DNA of 64,000 bases, from the NCBI RefSeq assembly GCF_026341125.1, contig NZ_JAPEOR010000002.1, forward strand, positions 3,465,001 through 3,529,000, in the 5' to 3' direction. The stretch is from Streptomyces sp. NBC_01142. Lineage in GTDB: Bacteria; Actinomycetota; Actinomycetes; Streptomycetales; Streptomycetaceae. The translations under genes were made by a program, and so were the position numbers. The notes beneath the pieces were generated by a model. That model had not been told where the DNA came from and ran no database searches. It saw nothing but the letters and a program-made list of their open reading frames with translations. Shown here in pieces: positions 33,499 through 42,699 of this stretch (positions are counted from its first letter, which is position 1; each line of letters starts with the position of its first letter).

Positions 33499-34438
33499 TC
33501 AGGACTCCGCGATTGCTTCCTCTGCGTCGGGGTCCGGCTTGACCTCGCCGCCCAGTGCCTCCGCGATCGCCGCGAACTCGTCCAGCGCGGCCTGAAGGTC
33601 TTCGACGATCTCCTGAGCGATCACCTCGGGCGGCAGCAGGCTGTCCGCGTCGTCGAGGGCCGGGTCCTTCATCCAGGTGATGTCGAGATTGAACTTGTCG
33701 CGCTTGATCAGGTCGTCGTAGTCAAAGGACGTTCGCCTTGACGCCGCCCGCGTAGAAGATGCCGGTCGGCAGGCGGAGGAGGGTGTGCAGGTCGAACTCC
33801 TTAAGGAGGCGGCGGCGGATCTTTTCGCCCGCGCCGCCCTCGAAGAGCACGTTGTCGGGGAGGACGACAGCGGCACGGCCGTCGATCTCCATCAGCGACA
33901 TGATGTGCTGGAGGAAGTTCAGCTGCTTGTTGGTGGTGGTGGCGCGAAAGTCGTCTCGGTCGTAGGAGATGTCCTCCCGGTCCGTCTTACCGTCCGTGCC
34001 GATGACGGTGATCGCGGACTTCTTGCCGAACGGCGGGTTGGCCAGGACCAGAGAAGCGTGCTTGGCGGGCTTCTTGGCGAGGGCGTCCTCGACCGTGATC
34101 AGGCTGTCGCCGTTGCTGTCGCCGATGCCGTGGAGCAGCAGGTTCATCGCGGCGAGACGGGCGGTGCCGGGGACGAGCTCCGTACCGAAGATCTTGCCCT
34201 CGCCGAGCGCGTGGCGCTGCTCCCGGGAAAGGCCCTTCATGTGGTGCTTGCGGATGTAACTGTGCGCGGCGATGAGGAAGCCGCCGGTGCCGCAGGCGGG
34301 GTCCGTGATGGTGTCGTTCGGCCCCGGCCGCATCACGTCGACCATGGCGTCGATGAGCGCACGGGGCGTGAAGGACTGGCCGGCCCCGGTCTTGGTGTCT
34401 TCGGCGCCCTTTGCGAGCAGCCCTTCGTAGGCGTCGCC
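33499..34438 (-). pseudogene. hsdM: broken hsdM (type I restriction N6-adenine methyltransferase)
   Basis: Clear HsdM sequence is present: Q-S-F-T-P-R, the SAM motif D-P-A-C-G-T-G-G-F, the catalytic L-A-N-P-P-F-G (N-P-P-F) and F-Y-A-G-G-V-K-A-N-V-L. Three lesions are visible. The N-terminal helical domain upstream of G-D-A-Y-E-G-L-L is absent. At 33722-33732 an internal deletion of roughly 70 codons puts a TGA in frame. The frame then shifts to F-D-Y-D-D-L-I-K-R-D and the normal C-terminal end D-I-T-W-M-K. No hsdS or hsdR is in the window. The product cannot be a working methyltransferase. Confidence 0.85.
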
Positions 34439-34669
34439 CTTTGGGCCCTGTGGGCCGGCAGTCGAGTCGCATGTGTGAGCCACCCCACTTTCCGTGTGTC
34501 CCGCCTTCCAGCGGGCAGGCACAGCTCGAGAGCGGGTACGGCCGCCCCATGATCACGGAGTGAGCGGGACATCTCACCATGTGGTATCTGCGGGGCGGAA
34601 CCGGCCCGCTCGTTAGACTGAGCCGACCGCGGTAATGACTGCCGCAATGGATTTGAGCGAGGAGCGCAC

Positions 34670-35941
34670 GTGGGCCTTGTCGTGCAGAAGTACGGAGGCT
34701 CCTCCGTTGCCGATGCCGAAGGCATCAAGCGCGTCGCCAAGCGAATCGTCGATGCCAAGAAGAACGGCCACCAGGTGGTCGTCGTGGTATCCGCGATGGG
34801 CGACACGACGGACGAGCTGATCGATCTCGCAGAGCAGGTATCCCCGATCCCTGCCGGGCGTGAATTCGACATGCTGTTGACCGCAGGAGAGCGGATCTCC
34901 ATGGCCCTGCTGGCCATGGCGATCAAAAACCTGGGCCACGAGGCCCAGTCGTTCACCGGCAGCCAGGCAGGCGTCATCACCGACTCGGTCCACAACAAGG
35001 CGCGCATCATCGATGTGACGCCGGGCCGGATCCGTACGGCGCTCGACGAGGGCAACATCGCCATCGTCGCCGGCTTCCAGGGTGTGTCCCAGGACAAGAA
35101 GGACATCACCACCCTCGGCCGTGGCGGCTCCGACACCACAGCCGTCGCCCTCGCCGCCGCACTGGACGCCGAGGTCTGTGAGATCTACACCGATGTGGAC
35201 GGTGTCTTCACCGCCGACCCGCGGGTCGTGAAGAAGGCCCGGAAGATCGACTGGATCTCCTTCGAGGACATGCTGGAGCTCGCCGCCTCCGGCTCCAAGG
35301 TGCTGCTGCACCGCTGCGTCGAATACGCACGCCGATACAACATCCCGATCCACGTCCGCTCGTCCTTCTCCGGACTGCGCGGCACCTGGGTCAGCAACGA
35401 GCCGCAGGGAGACCAGCAGGTGGAGCACGCCATCATCTCCGGAGTCGCCCACGACGTCTCCGAAGCCAAGGTCACGGTCGTCGGAGTACCGGACAAGCCG
35501 GGCGAGGCCGCGGCCATCTTCCGCGCGATCGCGGACGCCGAGATCAACATCGACATGGTCGTCCAGAACGTCTCGGCGGCGACCACCGCTCTGACGGACA
35601 TCTCCTTCACCCTCCCCAAGGCCGAGGGCCGCAAGGCCATCGACGCCCTGGAGAAGGCGAAGGCCGCCGTCGGCTTCGAGTCGCTGCGCTACGACGACCA
35701 GATCGGCAAGATCTCGCTGGTCGGCGCCGGTATGAAGACCAACCCCGGCGTCACCGCCTCGTTCTTCGAGGCACTCTCCGACGCGGGCGTGAACATCGAG
35801 CTGATCTCCACTTCGGAGATCCGTATCTCGGTGGTCACCCGCGCCGACGACGTCAACGAGGCCGTGCGCGCCGTGCACACCGCCTTCGGTCTCGACAGCG
35901 ACTCCGACGAGGCGGTCGTCTACGGGGGCACCGGGCGATGA
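34670..35941 (+). CDS. ask: aspartate kinase
   Basis: A 423-residue aspartokinase (LysC/Ask), the first enzyme of the lysine, threonine, methionine and diaminopimelate pathway. The kinase domain has [10 protein letters not shown] at 5-14, [10 protein letters not shown] and [13 protein letters not shown]. Two ACT domains occupy about 265-410 and should mediate feedback inhibition. The GTG at 34670 has a GAGGAG site. An internal GTG at 35420 with its own site could produce a separate regulatory subunit. The stop overlaps the asd start (ATGA), giving an ask-asd operon. Confidence 0.97.
   Translation: MGLVVQKYGGSSVADAEGIKRVAKRIVDAKKNGHQVVVVVSAMGDTTDELIDLAEQVSPIPAGREFDMLLTAGERISMALLAMAIKNLGHEAQSFTGSQAGVITDSVHNKARIIDVTPGRIRTALDEGNIAIVAGFQGVSQDKKDITTLGRGGSDTTAVALAAALDAEVCEIYTDVDGVFTADPRVVKKARKIDWISFEDMLELAASGSKVLLHRCVEYARRYNIPIHVRSSFSGLRGTWVSNEPQGDQQVEHAIISGVAHDVSEAKVTVVGVPDKPGEAAAIFRAIADAEINIDMVVQNVSAATTALTDISFTLPKAEGRKAIDALEKAKAAVGFESLRYDDQIGKISLVGAGMKTNPGVTASFFEALSDAGVNIELISTSEIRISVVTRADDVNEAVRAVHTAFGLDSDSDEAVVYGGTGR
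35420..35941 (+). other. probable internal start for an Ask beta subunit
   Basis: In-frame GTG at codon 251 of ask, preceded by CAGGGAGACC, would give a 173-residue chain consisting of the two ACT domains. Heterotetrameric aspartokinases of related actinobacteria (Corynebacterium LysC) make their beta subunit from an internal start at this same place. Not proven here. Confidence 0.55.
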
Positions 35942-36987
35942 CCCGTAAGCCGACGCTCGCGGTCGTCGGAGCGACCGGAGCCGTCGGTGCGGTGATGCTC
36001 CAGATCCTGTCGCAGCACGCCGACGTCTGGGGCGACATCCGACTGCTCGCCTCGTCGCGCTCGGCCGGCCGCAAGCTGGCCGTGCGCGGCGAGGAGACAG
36101 AAGTCGTCGCGCTGGCCGAAGAAGCCCTGGAGGGCGTCGACGTCGCGCTCTTCCTGGTGCCGGGCGAGGTGTCCGCGCAGTGGGCGCCGATCGCCGCGGC
36201 CAAGGGCGTGGTAGTCGTGGACAATTCGGCTGCTTTCCGGATGGATCCGGACGTTCCACTGGTCGTCCCCGAGGTCAATCCGCATGCCGTACGGGTCCGC
36301 CCGCGCGGCATTGTCGCGAGCCCGCACGACACCACGCTCGCCATGCTTCCGGTGGTCGGGGCGCTGCACGCCGAGTTCGGGCTGCGCGAACTGGTCGTCT
36401 CCTCCTACCAGGCCGTCAGCGGTGCCGGCCGGGACGCCGTCGACACGCTGCGCGCTCAGCTCTCGCTGGTTGCCGGTACGGAGCTGGGCGCGGGTCCCGG
36501 AGACGTACGCCGTGCGGTGAGTGACCATCAGGGGTCCTTCCCCGCGCCGCTCGCGCTCAATGTGGTGCCCTGGTCCGGGACGCTCGAGGAGGACGGCTGG
36601 TCCTCGGAAGAGCTCGGTCTGCGGGCCGAGACGCGCAAGATCCTGGGCCTGCCCGGGCTGCGGGTGACGGCGACGTGCGTGCGCGTACCGGTCGTCACCA
36701 CGCACTCCCTCGCTGTGCACGCGCGCTTCGAGGACGAGGTCACCGTGGGGCGGGCGCACGAGATCCTCGCCACCTCGCCGGGTGTGGTGCTCTACGACAA
36801 CCCGGAGGCGGGCGACTTTCCGACGCCGGCCGATGTGGTGGGGACGGATCCGGTGTGGGTGGGACGGGTGCGGCGGGCGCCGGACGACGCATGTGCGCTC
36901 GAGCTCTTCATCTGCGGCGACAATCTGCGCAAGGGGGCGGCCCTGAACTCCGCGCAGATCGCTGAGGCGATCGCCGCCGAGTTCTGA
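35938..36987 (+). CDS. asd: aspartate-semialdehyde dehydrogenase homologue lacking the catalytic cysteine
   Basis: A 349-residue Asd-family protein with the NADP site V-V-G-A-T-G-A-V-G at 9-17, Arg101 in [16 protein letters not shown] and the C-terminal V-P-V-V-T-T-H-S and [10 protein letters not shown]. In the normal enzyme the thioester-forming Cys sits in N-P-N-C-T-T. Here the motif reads S-P-H-D-T-T with Asp131 (codon GAC at 36328) in place of Cys. The substitution removes the known nucleophile, so standard dehydrogenase activity is doubtful. The gene overlaps ask and is otherwise well conserved, which suggests a structural or altered role, or a second asd elsewhere. Confidence 0.9.
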   Translation: MTRKPTLAVVGATGAVGAVMLQILSQHADVWGDIRLLASSRSAGRKLAVRGEETEVVALAEEALEGVDVALFLVPGEVSAQWAPIAAAKGVVVVDNSAAFRMDPDVPLVVPEVNPHAVRVRPRGIVASPHDTTLAMLPVVGALHAEFGLRELVVSSYQAVSGAGRDAVDTLRAQLSLVAGTELGAGPGDVRRAVSDHQGSFPAPLALNVVPWSGTLEEDGWSSEELGLRAETRKILGLPGLRVTATCVRVPVVTTHSLAVHARFEDEVTVGRAHEILATSPGVVLYDNPEAGDFPTPADVVGTDPVWVGRVRRAPDDACALELFICGDNLRKGAALNSAQIAEAIAAEF

Positions 36988-37397
36988 GCCGGGTTCGGGA
37001 TGCGGTTCTGACTGGGTTCCGGCCGCGATCCCGGCCGCGGTTCGCGCTGCGGTTCGGGCTGCGGTTCTGACTGGTTCCGGCTGGGTCCTCGCCCGCGGTC
37101 CCGCCCGGGTTCGAATTCGCCGGGACTCGGCCCGAGTCCTTTGTAGGATCTGTGAACGCCCTGTGAGCAAGTCGAAGGTCTGGACCGCTTGAACTGGGCA
37201 GTCAGTATGTTCGATTATTCGCTTCCCCCTTGCTGCAACCGGTAGTTGGGTGGGAGGCGTCTTTGCGGTCGCCCCTTCGCGCTGCCGCGAAACTGGGGCA
37301 TTGGGGAAGAGCGGGTACGCATGAGGGCATTCAGATCACCGCCAAAAACGGTGGCGTGCGCGTACAACCCTGACGGGGGGAAGCGTGTCCAACAGGC
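36988..37397. repeat. intergenic region with short direct repeats before the sigma-factor gene
   Basis: No gene is seen in these 410 bases. The left part holds an imperfect direct repeat of about 22 bases at 37001-37023 and 37060-37081 (TGCGGTTCTGACTGG core) plus scattered GCGGTTCG copies. The right part is less GC-rich and probably carries the promoter of the sigma-factor gene, but I cannot place its boxes with confidence. Confidence 0.5.
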
Positions 37398-38060
37398 GTG
37401 GCAGAGGTTCTCGACATCACAGGGATGGTCCCGGTTCGCGGCGCAGCAGTGCGCCCGCTCCGCAGACCCCGCCCGGCCGGCGGCATGCCGGTGATCGCTC
37501 CCATGCCCGCTCCGCGTACCACCCGCATCCCCTCCCAGCGCGAGGGCGCTGACGGCACCATGGCCGCGGGCACCACCGTCGATCACCTCACCGAGACCTA
37601 CCGCGCCCACTACCGGTCGCTGCTGGGTCTCGCTGCCCTGCTCCTGGACGACACGGCCTCCTGCGAGGACGTCGTCCAAGAGGCGTTCATCCGCGTCCAC
37701 TCGGCGCGCAACAGGGTGCGGGACCCGGAGAAGACCCTGGCGTATCTGCGTCAGACCGTGGTCAACCTCTCCCGTTCCGCGCTTCGCCGCCGCATCCTCG
37801 GCCTGAAGCTGCTGTCCAAGCCGATGCCGGACATGGCGAGTGCCGAGGAGGGGGCGTACGACCAGCTGGAGCGGGACGCGCTGATCAAGGCGATGCGCGG
37901 ACTGCAGCGGCGCCAGCGCGAAGTGCTGGTGCTGCGGTACTTCGCCGACATGACCGAGGCTCAGGTCGCCGAGACGCTGGGGATATCCCTGGGCTCGGTG
38001 AAGGCGTACGGCTCGCGGGGTATCGCGGCGCTGCGCGTCGCGATGGAGGCCACGGCATGA
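37398..38060 (+). CDS. sigma-70 family (ECF/SigE-type) RNA polymerase sigma factor
   Basis: A 220-residue alternative sigma factor. Region 2 is Y-R-A-H-Y-R-S-L-L-G-L-A-A-L-L-L with C-E-D-V-V-Q-E-A-F-I-R-V-H. Region 4 is L-V-L-R-Y-F-A-D-M-T-E-A-Q-V-A-E-T-L with the HTH G-S-V-K-A-Y-G-S-R-G. About 65 residues of proline-rich N-terminal extension precede region 2. The GTG at 37398 is the best start giving M-A-E-V-L-D. Its stop overlaps the next gene (ATGA), which encodes a membrane protein that is the natural candidate for its anti-sigma factor. Confidence 0.92.
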   Translation: MAEVLDITGMVPVRGAAVRPLRRPRPAGGMPVIAPMPAPRTTRIPSQREGADGTMAAGTTVDHLTETYRAHYRSLLGLAALLLDDTASCEDVVQEAFIRVHSARNRVRDPEKTLAYLRQTVVNLSRSALRRRILGLKLLSKPMPDMASAEEGAYDQLERDALIKAMRGLQRRQREVLVLRYFADMTEAQVAETLGISLGSVKAYGSRGIAALRVAMEATA

Positions 38061-39262
38061 GCGGGCACGGGCACAGGTTTGAGCGGTACGGGCCGGACGG
38101 GCCGTTTGACGACCGGACTGGGAACGAAATTGTGAGCAACGGGCCGGAAAATGAGCTGGGTGGCCTCGGGCCCCTCGAGCAGGGGTCCGGGCAGGGATTC
38201 GCCGGGAGCCTCGGTGGCAGCCTGGGTGACCGCGAAGGCCCGGGCGGCGGGAGCCTGGACGGCGAGGCGCTGAGCGGCGGCGAAGCAGCCCTGCGGCGGA
38301 TGCTGCAGGGTGCTGTGGAGGACCTCGCGCCCTCCGACGGTGCACTCGACCATCTGCGCAGGGCGGTCCCCGCGCGGCGCGCCCGTAAGAGGCAGGCGCT
38401 CGTCGGCATGGCGGCCGCGGCGCTGCTGATCGGCACCGCCGTCCCCGCCTTCGTCCATGTGGCGAGCTCGGGCGGCAGCGAGAACGCCAGCCCCGTCAAC
38501 GCCGGACACGGTGAGCAGGCGCAGGGCGGCACCGGGGACGAGACGGGCGTCGTGGGCGGTGGGAAGGGAACGGACAACCCCTCCGCCGGCAGCAAGGACA
38601 CCGAGAAGGACACGGACGGGAAGAAGCAGGAGCCGGGCGAGGAGCCCGGCGCCGGCGCCTCGCAGGGCACGACGGGCGGCACGGCCGTCCCGCCGGGTAC
38701 CGCGGCGGCGACCACACCCGTCTGCGGCGCCGCCCAGCTCAGCGTCTCGGGGCAGTCGGGCGCGCCGGACGCCGAGGGCAAGGTCTACGGCACCTTCCGC
38801 ATCGTCAATGTCTCGCAGAGCGACTGTGCGGTCAGCGGCGCCGGCTCGGTCGGGATCGAGACGCTGGGCGCCGCCGACCGCGCCAAGATCATGGTCATCT
38901 CGCACACGGCAGGGGACGCGGCGGGCGGACTGCCCGACCCCTCGCAGGAGGCGGCGGGTCCGCTGCTGCTGCAGTCGAACGCGGCGTACGAGGTGAAGTT
39001 CGCCTGGGTGCCGTCCGAAACCTGCCCGACCACCGGCGCCTCGCCCGACCCGACGCCGACGGACGGCGGCTCCTCGGGCGCGACCAGCGGCACGGGCACG
39101 GAGGCGGAGACCCAGCCCCAGCTGGGCAGCGAGGACGGCGGGACGCAGGACGGCAGTGTGCTCGTGTCGCACACCCCCGAGGCGGGCGGGCCGGCCGCGC
39201 AGACGACGATCTCCAACGCCTGTGCGGGCACGATCTACCGCACGGGCATGCTGCAGGCCTGA
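38057..39262 (+). CDS. membrane protein with DUF4232-like outer domain, putative anti-sigma partner
   Basis: A 401-residue protein. Residues 1-112 are cytoplasmic and include a short helical region (A-L-R-R-M-L-Q-G-A-V-E-D-L at 78-90) that could bind the sigma factor. A single membrane helix lies at about 113-135 after a basic R-R-A-R-K-R. A long Gly/Ser/Thr/Lys-rich linker precedes an external beta domain with the C-x-x-x-Q-L-S-V and N-V-S-Q-S-D-C pattern of DUF4232. The four-base overlap with the sigma gene supports a regulator pair. No classical zinc anti-sigma H-x3-C-x2-C motif is present. Confidence 0.75.
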   Translation: MSGHGHRFERYGPDGPFDDRTGNEIVSNGPENELGGLGPLEQGSGQGFAGSLGGSLGDREGPGGGSLDGEALSGGEAALRRMLQGAVEDLAPSDGALDHLRRAVPARRARKRQALVGMAAAALLIGTAVPAFVHVASSGGSENASPVNAGHGEQAQGGTGDETGVVGGGKGTDNPSAGSKDTEKDTDGKKQEPGEEPGAGASQGTTGGTAVPPGTAAATTPVCGAAQLSVSGQSGAPDAEGKVYGTFRIVNVSQSDCAVSGAGSVGIETLGAADRAKIMVISHTAGDAAGGLPDPSQEAAGPLLLQSNAAYEVKFAWVPSETCPTTGASPDPTPTDGGSSGATSGTGTEAETQPQLGSEDGGTQDGSVLVSHTPEAGGPAAQTTISNACAGTIYRTGMLQA

Positions 39263-39273
39263 ACAACGCGAAC

Positions 39274-39308
39274 GTGGGACGGGACCGCTGCTGAGCGGCC
39301 CGCCCCAC
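39274..39308. terminator. convergent terminator after the sigma operon
   Basis: A stem of about 15 bp with two imperfections runs between 39274-39289 and 39294-39308, closed by a GCTG loop. It lies 11 bases after the membrane-protein stop and faces the SURF1 gene end. Downstream, to 39450, is a run of CCACGCCCTG-type repeats. Confidence 0.6.
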
Positions 39309-39450
39309 ATTCATCTCCCGACCCAGGTCCACGCCTCTGTGCGAGGCCACGCCTTGCCCCGGGTCCATGCCCTGTCCGGGACCACGCGCTGCCCCAGGCC
39401 CAGCCCCCGCCCAGGGTCCACGCCCTGCCCAGGCCCATGCTCCGCCGTGC

Positions 39451-40206
39451 CTACACCGGCTCGGGCTCCAGGCCCAGCTCCCGGTCCCTGGCCGCCTCCG
39501 CCTCGCGCCGCAGCAGCCGGAACCACATGAAGAGCACAAAGCCGGCGAAGACGAACCACTCCCCGGTGTAACCCAGGTTCTGGAATGCCTTGAGGTCGAG
39601 CCCGCTGCCCTGCGGCGCCGCCGCGGGCACGGCCTTCAGCCCGCCGTCCGCCTCGGTCAGGGTGACCCACGCGTCGTACACATCGTCCGGCACCAGGTTC
39701 ACCAGCGAGGCCGCGCTGATCATCCCCAGCTGTCCGCTCGGCAGTCCACCCGCCGCATGCACCCCGTCGGTGCCTGCGGTCTCGGAAGCCTGCAGGGCAC
39801 CGGTCACGGTGACCTCACCGGCCGGGGCCGCGGGGGTTCGTGCGCCCTCGGCGAGCCAGCCGCGGACGACGGGCAACGTCCGGCCGCCGTCGGTCTTCAG
39901 CAGCGTGAGGACGTACGAGCCGCGCTTGCCGTCCAACTGCCGTTCCGGTACCAGGAACTGCTTGCCGTACTGCCCGGTGGCCGTCGCCGTGCGCCCGGAG
40001 GTCTCCTGGTCGACGGGCAGCAGCTCGTCGAGCGCCACGGCCTTCTGCTCACCCGGGCCGGGCCTCCGCTCGGCCTTCTGGTGCGAGTCGACGCGGTCCT
40101 CGAACTTGCCGAGCTGCCACGAGCCCATGAAGACGCAGAAGGGGATCGCCAGCACGACGAAGAGATTGATCCCCCACCAGCGGGGCGTCAGCAGGAACCG
40201 GTACAC
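39451..40206 (-). CDS. SURF1-family cytochrome oxidase assembly protein
   Basis: A 251-residue SURF1 homologue with two membrane helices, one near residues 10-28 (W-W-G-I-N-L-F-V-V-L-A-I-P-F-C-V-F) and one near 218-236. Between them is the external domain with V-R-G-W-L and other SURF1 landmarks. It assists assembly of the heme a3/CuB site in aa3 oxidase. The start is GTG 40206, giving M-Y-R-F-L-L-T-P-R-W-W; the GGAGGG site sits almost directly against it, an unusually short spacing. The C terminus is acidic (LGLEPEPV). Confidence 0.92.
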   Translation of the reverse strand: MYRFLLTPRWWGINLFVVLAIPFCVFMGSWQLGKFEDRVDSHQKAERRPGPGEQKAVALDELLPVDQETSGRTATATGQYGKQFLVPERQLDGKRGSYVLTLLKTDGGRTLPVVRGWLAEGARTPAAPAGEVTVTGALQASETAGTDGVHAAGGLPSGQLGMISAASLVNLVPDDVYDAWVTLTEADGGLKAVPAAAPQGSGLDLKAFQNLGYTGEWFVFAGFVLFMWFRLLRREAEAARDRELGLEPEPV

Positions 40207-40362
40207 CCCTCCACGGTACGGGCTGCGCCGAGGCGGCCCCGGAGCGGGGGTTGCGCGGGATGCCCACCGGCCGGGCCCCGACGGAGCGGAGGGGACGCGG
40301 TGCGGAACCGTACCCCCTCCCTCTCTCTGCCCGGGCTGTCTCGCCTATCCGGGCTGTCTCGG

Positions 40363-42159
40363 CTATCCGGGCTGTCCGAGACGCGCGGCAGCAAATTCGA
40401 TCTCGAGCCGGACCTGCTTGATCCGCTCCTCCACCACGAGCGAGCCGTGGCCCGCGTCGTACCGGTACACCTCGTGCACCGCGCCGCGTGCAGCCAGCCG
40501 ATCCACGTAGTTCTCGACCTGGCGGATCGGGCAGCGCGGGTCGTTGACGCCCGCCGAGATGTAGACCGGAGCCCTGACCTCGTCGACGTACGTCAGCGGG
40601 GACGAGGCCTCGAACCGCTCCGGGACCTCCTCCGGGGTCCCGCCGAGCAGCGTGCGGTCCATGGCCTTCAGGGCCTCCATCTCGTCGTGGTACGCCGTGA
40701 CGTAGTCCGCGACCGGTACGGCCGCGAGGCCCAGCGCCCATGCCTCGGGCTGGGTGCCGAGACCGAGCAGGGTGAGATACCCGCCCCAGGAGCCGCCCGC
40801 CAGGACCAGCTTCGCCGGGTCGGCGAGACCGGACGTCACCGCCCACTCGCGGACCGCCGCGATATCCTCCAGCTCGATCAGCCCGACCCGGTGCTTGAGG
40901 GCGTCCGTCCACTCCCGTCCGTACCCGGTCGAGCCGCGGTAGTTGACCCGCACGACCGCGTACCCGTGGTCGATCCAGGCCGCCGGGCCGGCCGCGAAGG
41001 CGTCACTGTCGTGCCAGGTGGGCCCGCCGTGGATCTCGAAGACGGTCGGGAACGGACCCGCCCCGGCCGGCTTCTGGACCAGCGCGTGGATACGGCCCCC
41101 GGGCCCCTCGACCCAGGCGTCCTCGACCGGCACCGACCCGGGCGCCTTCATCCCCGGCGGGTCCAGCACCACCCCGCCCGCGGTGGACCGCACCTGCGGC
41201 GGCTGCGCGGCGGACGACCACAGATACTCCACGGCCCCGTCCGGCCGGGCCGTCGCGCCCGAGACGGAACCGGTCGGCGTCTCGATCCGCACCAGCTCGC
41301 GCGAGGCCAGGTCGTACCGCCACAGCTCGCCGCGCGCCTCGAAGCTGTGCGCGACCAGCAGCCCGGAGCCGTCCGGATACCACTCCGCGTTCACGTCGCC
41401 CGGCAGGTCGATCGCGAGATCGGTCTCCCGGCCCGAGGCGACGTCCCAGATCATCGGCTCCCAGCGGCCGCGCCGCTGATGCCCGATGAGCAGCCGGGTG
41501 TCCCCGTCCACGGGAGCGAACCCGAGGACCTCGAGGCCCAGTTCCCTGGTGCCGCCCTTGGTGTCGTCGAGCTCGGCCACCGGGCCGCCGTCCAGCCGGA
41601 CCACGCGCAGGGCGGAGTGCATCGCGTCGCCGTGCTCGGTGTGCTCGAGCGCGATCAGCGTCCCGTCGCGGGAGAGATCGCCGACACCGGCGGACTCCCG
41701 GTGCCGGTAGATCTCGACCGGCTCGGCTCCGGGCCGTACGACATGGATCGTCGTACCGTCCTCGTCGGTCGACCGGCCGACCACGGACGTGCCGTCCCGG
41801 CCGATCGCCAGCCCGGCCGGGTACGACGGCTCGAGGCCGGGCGCCGCGGGCACGTCGTCGCCGCCGCCGAAGGGCTGCCGCATCCACACCCCGAACTCGT
41901 CCCCGTCGGTGTCGGAGAACCACCAGATCGAGGTGCCGTCGGGGGACAGGACGCCGTCCGTGGTGCCGTTCGGCCGGTCCGTCGCCTGCCGCTGCTCGCC
42001 ACTGGCCCGGTCCCAGGCGTACAGCTCGTACGTCCCCGTCGCATTGGAGACGAAGAGGGAACGGTCCGGAGCGTCCTCGGCCCAGTCGGGCAGCGAGACG
42101 CGGGGCGCGCGGAAGCGCTTCTCCCAGTCGGGCATGGTCTGTGCATCGGCGTCGGTCAT
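40363..42159 (-). CDS. S9-family peptidase (prolyl oligopeptidase-like)
   Basis: A 598-residue S9 peptidase. The first 340 or so residues form a beta-propeller of Y-L-W / L-I-A-L-E repeats that filters substrates. The C-terminal alpha/beta hydrolase carries the nucleophile in G-G-S-W-G-G-Y, a likely acid in S-A-G-V-N-D-P-R-C-P, and the histidine in Y-D-A-G-H-G-S-L. It cleaves short peptides in the cytoplasm, as there is no signal peptide. The ATG at 42159 has a GGAGG site. It runs in the same direction as SURF1, 156 bases upstream of it. Confidence 0.93.
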   Translation of the reverse strand: MTDADAQTMPDWEKRFRAPRVSLPDWAEDAPDRSLFVSNATGTYELYAWDRASGEQRQATDRPNGTTDGVLSPDGTSIWWFSDTDGDEFGVWMRQPFGGGDDVPAAPGLEPSYPAGLAIGRDGTSVVGRSTDEDGTTIHVVRPGAEPVEIYRHRESAGVGDLSRDGTLIALEHTEHGDAMHSALRVVRLDGGPVAELDDTKGGTRELGLEVLGFAPVDGDTRLLIGHQRRGRWEPMIWDVASGRETDLAIDLPGDVNAEWYPDGSGLLVAHSFEARGELWRYDLASRELVRIETPTGSVSGATARPDGAVEYLWSSAAQPPQVRSTAGGVVLDPPGMKAPGSVPVEDAWVEGPGGRIHALVQKPAGAGPFPTVFEIHGGPTWHDSDAFAAGPAAWIDHGYAVVRVNYRGSTGYGREWTDALKHRVGLIELEDIAAVREWAVTSGLADPAKLVLAGGSWGGYLTLLGLGTQPEAWALGLAAVPVADYVTAYHDEMEALKAMDRTLLGGTPEEVPERFEASSPLTYVDEVRAPVYISAGVNDPRCPIRQVENYVDRLAARGAVHEVYRYDAGHGSLVVEERIKQVRLEIEFAAARLGQPG

Positions 42160-42233
42160 GCCTCCATGAAACCTGATGGCGGTGAGCCACAGGTGCGAGG
42201 CCCGTTGTCAGTGGTGGGGTGCACACTCGGCGT

Positions 42234-42644
42234 ATGACCTCACCGACCGAGTCGACACCACCGTCCTCATCGATCGACCTGCGCAAGACAGTGGAGACAC
42301 ACTGGACTTCGGCCGAGGCGCGTGACTGGGTGACCTTCGAGTCGACCCTTGCCGAGGACGTGGTCTACGAGCTGCCGCAGACGCGTGAGCGCATACGTGG
42401 CAAGGAGGCGTTCCTCCAGTTCTACCGGGAGTACCCCGGTGATTGGCATCTGCGCGTCGAGCGCATCGTCGCCGAGGGAGGACAGGTCGTGACCTGGATC
42501 CATGCCGCCGTGGGGCTGGAGGAGATGTACGCGCTCACGTTCTTCACCGGTGATGAGGAGGGCCGGATCACGACGATCACGGACTTCTGGCCGGAGGCGT
42601 ACGAGCCCCCGCCGGGCCGCGAGCACCTGGTCGAGCGTTACTGA
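42234..42644 (+). CDS. SnoaL/NTF2-like protein
   Basis: A 136-residue protein with the cone-shaped SnoaL/NTF2 fold: a helical start (L-R-K-T-V-E-T-H-W-T-S-A-E-A-R-D-W), D-V-V-Y-E-L-P-Q-T-R-E-R-I-R-G-K and strands ending in I-T-T-I-T-D-F-W-P-E-A. The frame begins at a GTG five codons earlier, but the ATG at 42234 is preferred. These proteins are isomerases, hydrolases or binding proteins. It is divergent from the S9 peptidase. Confidence 0.82.
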   Translation: MTSPTESTPPSSSIDLRKTVETHWTSAEARDWVTFESTLAEDVVYELPQTRERIRGKEAFLQFYREYPGDWHLRVERIVAEGGQVVTWIHAAVGLEEMYALTFFTGDEEGRITTITDFWPEAYEPPPGREHLVERY

Positions 42645-42699
42645 AGGCCCCCGTGCCGTCAACGGTCTCTGTCACCGGGCCGGGCACGGCCAAGGGGTT

